Positions 1 through 7,266 of a stretch of 8,520 nt of DNA are shown piece after piece. The number at the start of each line of letters is the position of its first letter. Within the stretch, counting starts at the first letter, position 1. This DNA comes from JBEKTY01 sp049515555. GTDB lineage: Bacteria > Planctomycetota > Planctomycetia > Pirellulales > Thermoguttaceae. The position numbers and the translations under genes were made by a program. The stretch is from NCBI GenBank assembly GCA_049515555.1, contig JBEKTY010000258.1:1-8520 (forward strand), written 5' to 3'. The notes beneath the pieces were generated by a model. The model saw nothing but the letters and a program-made list of their open reading frames with translations. It had not been told where the DNA came from and ran no database searches.

Positions 1-67
1 GCCGCTTGATGCTGAACACCGCGGCCGACCGCCGCACCCGAGGCTTATTTGCAAAGGGAGACGACCG

Positions 68-256
68 ATGACAAGTGTTCCCGACGACTTCAACGACGAG
101 CCCGTGATCCTGCCGCTCCACGCCGACGATGCACCCGAGCCGCCCCCGGGCGGCGATCGCGAGCCGGACTCTGAGGATGAAGAGCAACCCCACGTCGAGT
201 CTTTCTGGGCAGGCCGCAATCATGCCATGCGGAGGTCTGCCCGCTGGGCCGCGTGA
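68..256 (+). CDS. Small acidic protein, unknown function (62 aa)
   Basis: I do not recognise this protein. It starts at ATG 68 behind a good ribosome binding site (AAGGGAG, 54-60, 7-base spacing), and most codons end in G or C as in the neighbouring genes, which supports a real gene. The first ~45 residues are strongly acidic and rich in Asp, Glu and Pro. The last ~15 switch to basic and aromatic residues and end RSARWAA. There is no signal peptide, membrane segment or Cys cluster. The stop codon overlaps a GTG (253) in frame with the next gene, so the two are probably co-transcribed. It could be a small regulatory or adaptor protein, but nothing in the sequence shows a function. Confidence 0.55.
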   Translation: MTSVPDDFNDEPVILPLHADDAPEPPPGGDREPDSEDEEQPHVESFWAGRNHAMRRSARWAA

Positions 257-294
257 ACACACAACTTGGACGAGAAAGACTTCGAGACGACACC

Positions 295-861
295 ATGAGC
301 CTTACCTGTACGTGCCTTACCTTCGGCGAGCGGCGCCGCGCCCGGGCGGCAACCCGACGTGCTCTTTGGCAGAACCTCTTGCGATGGGCCGCGCACGGCG
401 CCGCAACCCCGCTGCTCCTGCTGGGCCTGGCGTTGCCGGTGGGCAATGGGGCATCGCTCCTGACGCCCGACTCCGGGGCGGGGTTGTTCGCCGCCCCCAA
501 TACTTCCCGGATACGCCCGATGAGCGCCAAGCCCAGCGACGGGCGTCGCACAGACTTTTACGTGCTGCCGAACGACGAGGATCCGCCGGCGAGAAAGTTG
601 GGCGCGGCGAATCGGTCCGTGCCGGCCGTTGCGGCCAGGACTGGCAGCCGAATATCCTTCTGGCCAGTCGTGGCTGCGGCCGGCTTGGTGCTGCTGGCGG
701 CGGCACTGGCCGTGGCGGTCTTCCTCTGGCATCGCCGCCGGCAAGGCGCGCTGCCGCATGCGGTGATGGCCCTCCGCCAGACCCACGGCAAGGTGCGCGT
801 CGAGCCGCAGCCCGCGGCCCAACCCAAGGAGCAGGAGATGCCCACCCGCCGGGCCGCTTAG
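295..861 (+). CDS. Membrane protein of unknown function with two hydrophobic segments (188 aa)
   Basis: Unrecognised. From ATG 295 the protein has a basic N-terminus (GERRRARAATRR), a hydrophobic stretch at about residues 35-52 (signal peptide or first membrane segment), a ~70-residue polar Pro/Arg-rich part, a clear membrane segment at about residues 122-145 (FWPVV...FLWHRRR) and a short basic Gln/Pro-rich tail ending TRRAA. By the positive-inside rule the HRRR side would be cytoplasmic and the middle part external. The frame is open back to GTG 253, which overlaps the previous stop and would add 14 residues. I prefer ATG 295 because those 14 codons have many A/T third positions, unlike the rest, and the GTG has no well-spaced ribosome binding site. 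The ATG is itself preceded only by a weak GAGA. A palindrome follows 4 bases after the stop. Confidence 0.55.
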   Translation: MSLTCTCLTFGERRRARAATRRALWQNLLRWAAHGAATPLLLLGLALPVGNGASLLTPDSGAGLFAAPNTSRIRPMSAKPSDGRRTDFYVLPNDEDPPARKLGAANRSVPAVAARTGSRISFWPVVAAAGLVLLAAALAVAVFLWHRRRQGALPHAVMALRQTHGKVRVEPQPAAQPKEQEMPTRRAA

Positions 862-865
862 CCCC

Positions 866-895
866 GTACTCCTCACGCTGGAGCGTGAGGGGTAC
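866..895. repeat. Hairpin palindrome between small genes
   Basis: Left arm 866-879 (GTACTCCTCACGCT) pairs with right arm 882-895 (AGCGTGAGGGGTAC) over 14 positions with a single G-U wobble. Only two bases lie between the arms, so the real loop is probably TGGA. It begins 4 bases after the preceding stop codon. There is no T-run on either side, so it is not a standard intrinsic terminator. It is more likely a dispersed palindromic repeat or an mRNA 3'-end stabiliser. Confidence 0.7.
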
Positions 896-957
896 ATCAG
901 AAGCGGAAACGCCGTCGAACACAATCCTGATAAACCCTTTTGTACGGTGAACACTCC

Positions 958-1191
958 ATGAACCACCTTCTGAGACTTATCAACGGCATCAGCGATTACG
1001 ACCTTGGCACACTTCAAGAGGCGATCCTGAAGGAGATCGACCGCCGGCGGGAAATCGCGGCCACGCCGGACGCGGCAGAACCCGAGGGCGTCGGGCAGTT
1101 TGCAGACCCGCCACGCGGCGAACCGCAATCGCTCGTGAAGCAGCCGGTCGCGGGCAGGGCACCCCCCGTCCCGCTGCGCCGCGCCGCCTGA
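958..1191 (+). CDS. Small protein of unknown function (77 aa)
   Basis: Unrecognised. I take ATG 958, which has GGTGA at 946-950 with 7-base spacing. The frame also opens at TTG 940, which lacks such a site. The N-terminal ~35 residues (MNHLLRLINGI...LKEIDRRREIAA) look alpha-helical, with a hydrophobic-charged pattern that could form a short coiled coil or helical hairpin. The remainder is Pro/Gly/Ala-rich and probably disordered, ending PLRRAA. There is no signal peptide. It follows the two other small + strand genes, and its 3' end converges on hemE. The shared Ala-Ala C-terminus with both preceding genes is noted separately. Confidence 0.5.
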   Translation: MNHLLRLINGISDYDLGTLQEAILKEIDRRREIAATPDAAEPEGVGQFADPPRGEPQSLVKQPVAGRAPPVPLRRAA

Positions 1192-1195
1192 CGGG

Positions 1196-1244
1196 CTTTG
1201 AGCTATGAGCTTTGAGCTATGAGCCGCTCACTGCTCACCGCTCT
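1196..1244 (-). repeat. Composite heptamer tandem array at the hemE 3' end (7 units)
   Basis: Seven 7-bp units without a gap. Read on the - strand they are AGAGCGG, TGAGCAG, TGAGCGG, then CTCATAG, CTCAAAG, CTCATAG, CTCAAAG. The first unit overlaps the hemE stop codon. The same two unit families, in the same order and continuous phase, occur at 5054-5151. The array fills almost all of the gap between the 77-aa gene and hemE, which point towards each other. No terminator-like T-run is seen. Confidence 0.8.
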
Positions 1245-2310
1245 ACAAGGCGTGGACCGCTTCGACCATGGCCAGCACGTTTTCCACGGGCGTGTGGGGG
1301 AGCACGCCGTGGCCGAGGTTGGCGATATAGCCCGGCCGGCCGCCCGTCTGGGCGAACATGCTCCGCACCCGGCGGCGGATTTCCTGCGGCGAGCTGAACA
1401 GTACCGCCGGGTCCAGATTGCCCTGGATGGCCTTCAGCGGGCCGACGGCCCGCCAGGCATCGTCCAGCCCGATCCGCCAGTCGACGCCGATCACGCTGCC
1501 GCCCGCCTCAGCCAGCAGCGGCAGCAGGGCGGGGTTTCCGACGGCGAAATGGATCACCGGCACGCCCGGCGCGAGGGCCTCGACGACGCGGCGGGTATAG
1601 GGCAGCACGTAGCGGCGGTAGTCGTCCACGCCCAGGCATCCCGCCCAGGTGTCGAACAATTGTACGGCCTGGGCGCCGGCGTCGATTTGGGCCTGGAGAT
1701 AGGGGGCTACGGCGCGGGCCAGCCGGCTCAACAGCACGTCCCAGGCCCCGGCGTCGGCGTACATCAGGGCCTTGGTGGCCCGGTAGTCGCGGCTCGCGCC
1801 CCCTTCGATCGCGTAGGCCGCCAGGGTGAACGGGGCGCCGGCGAAACCCAACAGCGGCAAGCGCTCCGGCAGGCCGGCCCTGGTCTTGCGAACCGTCTCC
1901 AGGACATACCCCAGTTCCGCCACGCTTTCGAGCTCTCGCAGCCGATCCACCTCGCCGGCCGAGCGGATCGGGTTGCCCAGCGTGGGCCCTGCCCCGCCGC
2001 TGTACCGCAGCTCCAAGCCCAGCGGCTCGAGGATCAACAGCAAATCGGAGAACAGGATCGCCGCGTCGACCCCCAACCGCTCGACCGTGGTCAGCATGAT
2101 CTCGGCCGCCAGGTCGGGGGTCTTGCACAGGTCCAGGAAGCCCGTCTGCCGCCGCAGGGCACGATATTCGGGCAAGTAGCGGCCCGCCTGGCGCATCAGC
2201 CAGACGGGCACCCGCTCGACCGGCTCGCGCCGAGCGGCCTTCATCAGCGGACTGTGGTACCAGGCAGGCAGCGACATGGCGGATATACCGTGAGCGGCCA
2301 GGAATGACAC
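1243..2310 (-). CDS. hemE: Uroporphyrinogen III decarboxylase
   Basis: HemE removes the four acetate carboxyl groups of uroporphyrinogen III to give coproporphyrinogen III in cytoplasmic haem synthesis, without a cofactor. The sequence shows the family signatures: PVWLMRQAGRYLPEYR (active-site arginines about R40 and R44), DAAILFSD (catalytic Asp about D89), GAPFTLAAYAIEGG (active-site Tyr about Y166), FDTWAG, and NLGHGVLPHTPVENV near the C-terminus (His about H334). At 355 aa it is full length and looks intact. The start is uncertain: GTG 2310 has a good site (GGGAAAGG) just upstream, while ATG 2277 would give a length closer to most HemE proteins but has a weak site. It is alone here, with no other haem gene beside it. 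It lies downstream of the Cys-rich gene on the same strand but is separated by a terminator, so it is probably transcribed independently. Confidence 0.96.
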   Translation of the reverse strand: MSFLAAHGISAMSLPAWYHSPLMKAARREPVERVPVWLMRQAGRYLPEYRALRRQTGFLDLCKTPDLAAEIMLTTVERLGVDAAILFSDLLLILEPLGLELRYSGGAGPTLGNPIRSAGEVDRLRELESVAELGYVLETVRKTRAGLPERLPLLGFAGAPFTLAAYAIEGGASRDYRATKALMYADAGAWDVLLSRLARAVAPYLQAQIDAGAQAVQLFDTWAGCLGVDDYRRYVLPYTRRVVEALAPGVPVIHFAVGNPALLPLLAEAGGSVIGVDWRIGLDDAWRAVGPLKAIQGNLDPAVLFSSPQEIRRRVRSMFAQTGGRPGYIANLGHGVLPHTPVENVLAMVEAVHAL

Positions 2311-2340
2311 GCGCCTTTCCCTATTGTTGCGGTTCGCATC

Positions 2341-2346
2341 ATTCTA
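2341..2346 (-). promoter_or_regulatory. Likely -10 box of the hemE promoter
   Basis: On the - strand this reads TAGAAT, 5 of 6 matches to TATAAT, in a short AT-richer stretch between the upstream terminator and hemE. It would start transcription near 2334, leaving a leader of about 24 bases that contains the GGGAAAGG ribosome binding site for GTG 2310. At 17-base spacing the -35 position falls in the T-tract of the terminator and is a poor match. A better-looking TTGTAC is only 11 bases away, so the -35 is unresolved. Confidence 0.4.
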
Positions 2347-2361
2347 AACCGGGCGGAGTAC

Positions 2362-2398
2362 AAAAAAAAGCCTGCCCGGGTAAATCCCCGGGCAGGCT
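2362..2398 (-). terminator. Intrinsic terminator of the Cys-rich gene
   Basis: A perfect 12-bp stem (2369-2380 AGCCTGCCCGGG with 2387-2398 CCCGGGCAGGCT) and a 6-base loop are followed on the - strand by eight Ts (2362-2369). It lies about 30 bases beyond the Cys-rich stop codon. This is a textbook rho-independent terminator on the - strand. It separates that gene from hemE and independently supports the - strand as the coding strand of the repeat region. Confidence 0.92.
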
Positions 2399-2429
2399 GA
2401 ACCTCCAACTTCACGGGAAGGTATGAGGG

Positions 2430-3476
2430 CTAGTTGATCGCGTAGATCGAGCTGCGGAACAACGAGGCCGAAGGATCATTGTGCTGAATGTCCGTCGCCT
2501 TGGGGGCGCTGGGCAGCGGAGCACTCTCCGGGGCCTTGGGGGCCGGCGCCGGGGCAGCCCCCGGGGCAGCCGGGGCAGGGGCCGGCGCCGCAGCGCCGCA
2601 CCCGCAACCCGTTTCGCAGCAACCCGCCTTCTCGCAGCAGCAAACCTTCTTGCAGCAGCACTTGTTGCAGAACAAGGAGTTCATCAACTCGGCCAACGGC
2701 CGCCGGCAGCAGCACTTCTTGCAGCAGGGCTCGCAGCAGGCCTTTTCGCAGCAAGCCTTTTCGCAGCAGGCCTTTTCGCAGCAAGCGGGCTTGGCGCAGC
2801 AAGCCTTTTCGCAGCAGGCCGGCTTGGCGCAGCAGCCGCAAGCCTTTTCGCAGCAGGCCGGCTTGGCGCAGCAGCCGCAAGCCTTTTCGCAGCAGGCGGG
2901 CTTGGCGCAGCAAGCCTTTTCGCAGCAGGCCGGCTTGGCGCAGCAGCCGCAAGCCTTTTCGCAGCAGGCGGGCTTGGCGCAGCAAGCCTTTTCGCAGCAA
3001 GCGGGCTTAGCGCAGCAGCCACAAGCCTTTTCGCAGCAAGCGGGCTTGGCGCAGCAGCCACAAGTCTCGCAAGCGCAGAAATGCTTCAGACGGCAGAGCA
3101 GCGGCCGCTCGCAGCAGCTCTTCTCGCAGCAAGCCTTTTCGCAGCAAGCGGGCTTGGCGCAGCAGCCGCAGGCCTTTTCGCAGCAGGCCGGCTTGGCGCA
3201 GCACGCCTTTTCGCAGCAGGCCGGTTCCGGGGCGCAGCAGCCCTTCACCGGGCCGCACGTCTCGCAACGGCAGCACTGCTTGCATTCGAACAGGTCTTTC
3301 AGACCGCAGAACAGATCGCGCACCGGGGTGACCCGGCAGCAGGTCTTCTCGCAGCAGGCCTTTTCACACCCGCACGCTTCACAACCGCAGCCGCCGCCCA
3401 GGAGTTCCCATCCGAACCCCTTGCTGCAGAGGGCGACGCTCAGCAGGAGCGCTCCAAACATCCATTTGCTTCTCAT
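2430..3476 (-). CDS. Exported ultra-high-cysteine repeat protein (348 aa)
   Basis: Not a family I can name. The N-terminus MRSKWMFGALLLSVALCSKG is a typical signal peptide. By hand count about 94 of 348 residues are Cys, mostly as CC pairs. In order: Cys module (residues 30-80), repeat tract (81-124), spacer module (125-140), main repeat tract (141-250), Cys/Lys module (251-294), Ala/Pro linker (295-327) and a Cys-free tail ending FRSSIYAIN. Repeat units are CCAKPACCEKACG (13 aa), CCAKPACCEKA (11 aa) and CCEKA (5 aa). Three non-repeat pieces resemble each other (RDLFCGLKDLFEC, RPLLCRLKHFC, RPLAELMNSLFC), suggesting an older, larger repeat. The start is firm (AAGGAG, 10-base spacing) and an intrinsic terminator follows. 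Export plus paired Cys suggests a disulfide-linked envelope or extracellular protein. Metal binding is the alternative. Both are inference. Confidence 0.85.
   Translation of the reverse strand: MRSKWMFGALLLSVALCSKGFGWELLGGGCGCEACGCEKACCEKTCCRVTPVRDLFCGLKDLFECKQCCRCETCGPVKGCCAPEPACCEKACCAKPACCEKACGCCAKPACCEKACCEKSCCERPLLCRLKHFCACETCGCCAKPACCEKACGCCAKPACCEKACCAKPACCEKACGCCAKPACCEKACCAKPACCEKACGCCAKPACCEKACGCCAKPACCEKACCAKPACCEKACCEKACCEKACCEPCCKKCCCRRPLAELMNSLFCNKCCCKKVCCCEKAGCCETGCGCGAAAPAPAPAAPGAAPAPAPKAPESAPLPSAPKATDIQHNDPSASLFRSSIYAIN
2727..3056 (-). repeat. In-frame tandem repeats (39/33/15-bp units), main tract of the Cys-rich gene
   Basis: The tract encodes residues 141-250. Unit lengths in coding order are 13, 11, 13, 11, 13, 13 and 11 residues (39 or 33 bp), then a CCAKPA half-unit, three CCEKA units (15 bp) and CCEP. 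Copies differ mainly by third-position changes (for example GCCTTTTCG alternating with CAGGCC or CAAGCG contexts on the + strand). This points to expansion by slippage or unequal recombination with selection on the protein. Because all unit lengths are multiples of 3, several wrong frames also stay open. Confidence 0.9.
3105..3236 (-). repeat. First, shorter repeat tract of the Cys-rich gene
   Basis: Encodes residues 81-124 with the same CCAKPACCEKA and CCEKA units as the main tract, plus divergent variants (CCAPEPA, CCEKS, CCERP). It is separated from the main tract by a 16-residue module, PLLCRLKHFCACETCG. The greater divergence suggests an older tract or an edge of the array that is less often homogenised. 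Confidence 0.8.
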
Positions 3477-3486
3477 TGAGCAACAA

Positions 3487-3492
3487 CTCCTT
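3487..3492 (-). promoter_or_regulatory. Strong ribosome binding site of the Cys-rich gene
   Basis: On the - strand this reads AAGGAG (within TAAAGGAGT), a full Shine-Dalgarno match, 10 bases before the ATG at 3476. It is the best ribosome binding site in the window and fixes the start in front of the signal peptide, arguing for high expression. Confidence 0.8.
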
Positions 3493-3736
3493 TACAATGA
3501 ACTGGAGTGCTTGGGTATCCCTATCGGGCGACCACAAACCGGAGTGCCACGACTGGCCAGCCCCATGGCGTGGGCCGGTCCTCCGCTGGGCAAGAACCGA
3601 CTCAAGCCTGGTCTGGGATCGCGATTTCGGGACAGTGGGCTCGCACCCGCAGTTCGCACGGTGTATTGCGCCAGGGCCGTCGAGCCAATCCTTGGCCCGA
3701 TATCTACCCGATCCGGTTGCCTGACGCGCCCTCGCA

Positions 3737-3755
3737 GCGTGCCACCGCGGCACGC
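3737..3755. repeat. Short hairpin in the intergenic region
   Basis: GCGTGCC (3737-3743) pairs perfectly with GGCACGC (3749-3755) across a 5-base loop ACCGC. No T-run follows on either strand, so it is not a standard terminator. It is about 260 bases upstream of the Cys-rich start on the - strand. Confidence 0.5.
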
Positions 3756-3993
3756 GCCATTCCTTAAGGGTCAGTAACCGTATCGGCTGCCTTGCTGAAG
3801 GCCCTTGAACGCACGGAAGGTATTTTCAGCAAAAGGTTTACTGCTCCTGTTACGCAGACCTTTCCGCACGCGGAAGGCAGCGAAGGTTTAACGGTTTTCT
3901 TGCCCCTGGAACACCTCCGCGACCCACTACGTCCGGAACATCCGGCACAGTTTCCCGGCTGGCGCCGGCCGGGTCCTGACCACCGGCCGCCCG

Positions 3994-4047
3994 CCCCAAT
4001 CCCCAATCCCTAAATCCCTAGATCCCCAAATCCCCAAATCCCTTCCC
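3994..4047 (-). repeat. 7/8-bp C-run tandem array (G-quadruplex-prone on the - strand)
   Basis: Eight runs of three or four C on the + strand, separated by AAT, AAT, TAAAT, TAGAT, AAAT, AAAT and TT. The units are CCCCAAT (7 bp) shifting to TCCCTAAA/TCCCCAAA (8 bp). On the - strand these are G3-4 runs with loops of 2-5 bases, satisfying the usual intramolecular G-quadruplex pattern several times over. The array ends 24 bases before the extended -10 box of the beta-propeller gene. The CCCCAAT unit resembles heptanucleotide STRR repeats of filamentous cyanobacteria. Confidence 0.8.
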
Positions 4048-4070
4048 AGGTGGCCGCCTGCGACGCCCTC

Positions 4071-4079
4071 TGTTAAGAT
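4071..4079 (+). promoter_or_regulatory. Extended -10 promoter of the beta-propeller gene
   Basis: TG-T-TAAGAT fits an extended -10 element (TG, one base, then a hexamer matching TATAAT at 4 of 6). No good -35 is seen at 17 bases, as is usual for extended -10 promoters. Transcription would begin around 4085-4087, exactly at the GTG start codon (4086), so the mRNA may be leaderless. The GAGG at 4081-4084 is too close to the start codon to act as a ribosome binding site. Confidence 0.45.
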
Positions 4080-4085
4080 AGAGGC

Positions 4086-5858
<1,773 letters not shown>

Positions 5859-5875
5859 TCTCTTGGGAGAACCGC

Positions 5876-5980
5876 CATGTGTCGCTTCAGAATCTTGGCC
5901 TGCTTGATGCGGCTGACAACTGACAACCGACAACTGACAACCAGCGTCATGTGTCGCTTCAGAATCTTGGCCTGTTTGAT
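5876..5980 (+). repeat. 33-bp direct repeats flanking a CTGACAA heptamer array
   Basis: Copy 1 (5876-5908) and copy 2 (5948-5980) match at 32 of 33 positions, the one difference being C/T at 5903 versus 5975. They start with CATGTGTCGCTTCAG and end TTGAT. Between them lie four heptamers, CTGACAA, CTGACAA, CCGACAA, CTGACAA (5913-5940). The offset is 72 bp, so the duplication is in frame. It covers the start codon and first residues of the esterase. Confidence 0.9.
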
Positions 5981-7247
5981 AGGGAATTCGATCATGGCTT
6001 TATCGTGTGCGACCGGGGGCGAGCCGCCGCAGGCCAACTACGACGAGAGCAAGGTGCCGCCTTACACGCTGCCCGATCCGCTGGTGCTTGGCGACGGGCA
6101 GCGCGTGGCCGACGCCTCCGCGTGGCAGCAGCGGCGGCGGCCGGAGATCGTCGGGCTGTTCGAGAAATACGTGTACGGCAAGGCCCCCGGCCGGCCCGCG
6201 GGCATGACCTTCAGCGTCCGCTCGGTGGCCGCCGACGCGCTGGGCGGCCTGGCCGTGCGGAAAGAGGTGATCATTCGGCTGGCCCCGGGCTCGGCGGGCC
6301 CGACGATCAACGTGCTCTTGTACCTGCCCAAGGCCGCCCGGCCGGCGCCCGTATTCCTGGGGCTCAACTTCCACGGCAACGCCGCCATCCACCCGGATCC
6401 GGGCATCACGCTATCCGACGCCTGGCTGCCCAACGATCCGGCCCTGGGCATTACGCAGCACCGGGCGACAGAAAAGCTGCGCGGGAGCGAGCACCGCCAG
6501 TGGCCGGTGGAAAAGATCCTCGCCCGGGGCTACGCCCTGGCCACCGCCTATTACGGCGACATCGAGCCCGATCGCCCGGACGGAATGAAAGACGGCGTGC
6601 GGGGGCTGCTGCTGGCCAAGGGCCAGGCGCGGCCGGGGCCCGACGAGTGGGGCGCCATTGCGGCCTGGGCCTGGGGACTGAGCCGCATCCTCGATTACCT
6701 CGAGACCGACCGCGACGTCGATGCCCGCCGCGTGGCGGTGTGGGGGCATTCCCGGCTGGGCAAGACCGCGCTGTGGGCCGGGGCCCGCGATCAGCGCTTC
6801 GCGGGGGTGATCTCGAACGACTCGGGCTGCGGCGGGGCCTCGCTCGCCCGCCGCCAGTTCGGCGAGACCGTCGGCCGCATCAACGCCTCCTTCCCCCACT
6901 GGTTCTGCGACAACTACAAGCCCTTCGGCCAGCGGCTGGCCGACCTGCCGGTCGATCAGCACATGCTGCTGGCCCTGGTGGCCCCGCGGCCGCTGTACGT
7001 GGCCAGTGCCCAGGAGGACCGCTGGGCCGATCCCCGCGGAGAGTTCCTTTCGGCCCAGGGGGCCGACCCGGTGTACCGCCTCTTGGGCACCGACGGCCTG
7101 GCCGCCCGGCAGTGGCCGGCCATCGAGCATCCGGTGATGAGCACCATCGGCTACCACATCCGCCGCGGCGTACACGACGTGACCGACTACGACTGGCAGC
7201 AGTACCTGGCCTTTGCCGATTTGCACTTGGCTGCGGCCCGGCCGTAA
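5877..7247 (+). CDS. CE15-type glucuronoyl (or acetylxylan) esterase-like protein (456 aa)
   Basis: An alpha/beta-hydrolase. CE15 members cleave the ester between lignin and 4-O-methyl-glucuronic acid of xylan. Family blocks seen: LNFHGNAA (likely oxyanion-hole region), nucleophile elbow VWGHSRLGKTALWAG (Ser about S292), ISNDSGCGGASLARRQFGE, INASFPHWF, LPVDQHMLLALVAPRPLYV and the C-terminal GVHDVTDYDW (catalytic His about H433). The acid may be D315, just before SGCGG and 23 residues after the Ser as in fungal members, or an acidic residue in QEDRWADP. The N-terminus is odd: MCRFRILACL occurs twice (residues 1-10 and 25-34) around RLTTDNRQLTTS. GGGAG at 5865-5869 sits 7 bases before ATG 5877, so translation should start at the first copy. 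The second copy plus GNSIMALSCA resembles a signal peptide. Probably in an operon with the beta-propeller gene. Substrate not shown. Confidence 0.88.
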   Translation: MCRFRILACLMRLTTDNRQLTTSVMCRFRILACLIGNSIMALSCATGGEPPQANYDESKVPPYTLPDPLVLGDGQRVADASAWQQRRRPEIVGLFEKYVYGKAPGRPAGMTFSVRSVAADALGGLAVRKEVIIRLAPGSAGPTINVLLYLPKAARPAPVFLGLNFHGNAAIHPDPGITLSDAWLPNDPALGITQHRATEKLRGSEHRQWPVEKILARGYALATAYYGDIEPDRPDGMKDGVRGLLLAKGQARPGPDEWGAIAAWAWGLSRILDYLETDRDVDARRVAVWGHSRLGKTALWAGARDQRFAGVISNDSGCGGASLARRQFGETVGRINASFPHWFCDNYKPFGQRLADLPVDQHMLLALVAPRPLYVASAQEDRWADPRGEFLSAQGADPVYRLLGTDGLAARQWPAIEHPVMSTIGYHIRRGVHDVTDYDWQQYLAFADLHLAAARP

Positions 7248-7266
7248 ACGCGCTGTCGGGTAATCT

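Larger units (their letters stand above)
3494..4070. other. Long intergenic region between divergent genes
   Basis: About 580 bases between the starts of the Cys-rich gene (-) and the beta-propeller gene (+). Short open frames cross it on both strands, but none has a start with a ribosome binding site, a recognisable motif or consistent codon use. It holds a 7-bp hairpin at 3737-3755, a somewhat AT-richer segment (about 3765-3900) with repeated AAGGT/GGAAGG words and a small CCGC-ACGC-GG hairpin near 3860, and the C-run array at 3994-4047. I could not identify a convincing promoter for the Cys-rich gene here. An unrecognised small RNA or long 5' leader is possible. Confidence 0.5.

Noticed and set aside
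866..895. Intrinsic terminator after the membrane-protein gene
   Set aside because: There is no T-run on either strand and the palindrome is almost symmetrical with a minimal loop.
129..950. 273-aa + strand ORF overlapping the first two small genes
   Set aside because: Poor start and Arg/Pro/Ala-rich shadow composition. The other frames have a good ribosome binding site and coherent membrane segments.
1219..2307. 362-aa + strand ORF antisense to hemE
   Set aside because: hemE motifs on the - strand are unambiguous. The antisense frame is open because of high GC and begins inside the heptamer array.
2727..3236. CRISPR-like appearance of regularly repeated 33/39-bp units
   Set aside because: There are no unique spacers. 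The units are contiguous, in frame and encode a protein repeat, and no cas genes are present.
2481..3479. 332-aa + strand ORF of LFAAGRLGAAAAS repeats
   Set aside because: Another antisense frame of the same repeats with no start signal.
2488..3777. 429-aa + strand ORF rich in AFSQQAGLAQQ repeats
   Set aside because: It is the antisense reading of the Cys-rich gene. The repeat units are multiples of 3, so several frames stay open. The - strand frame has the signal peptide, AAGGAG site and terminator; this one has none.
3764..4013. Short ORFs (73 and 80 aa) on both strands in the intergenic region
   Set aside because: No ribosome binding site or recognisable motif, and their ends run through the C-run array.
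5985..6020. Lipoprotein signal (ALSC) in the esterase N-terminus
   Set aside because: Leu and Ala are in the wrong order for a lipobox (expected L-[AST]-[GA]-C), so ordinary signal-peptide cleavage is more likely.
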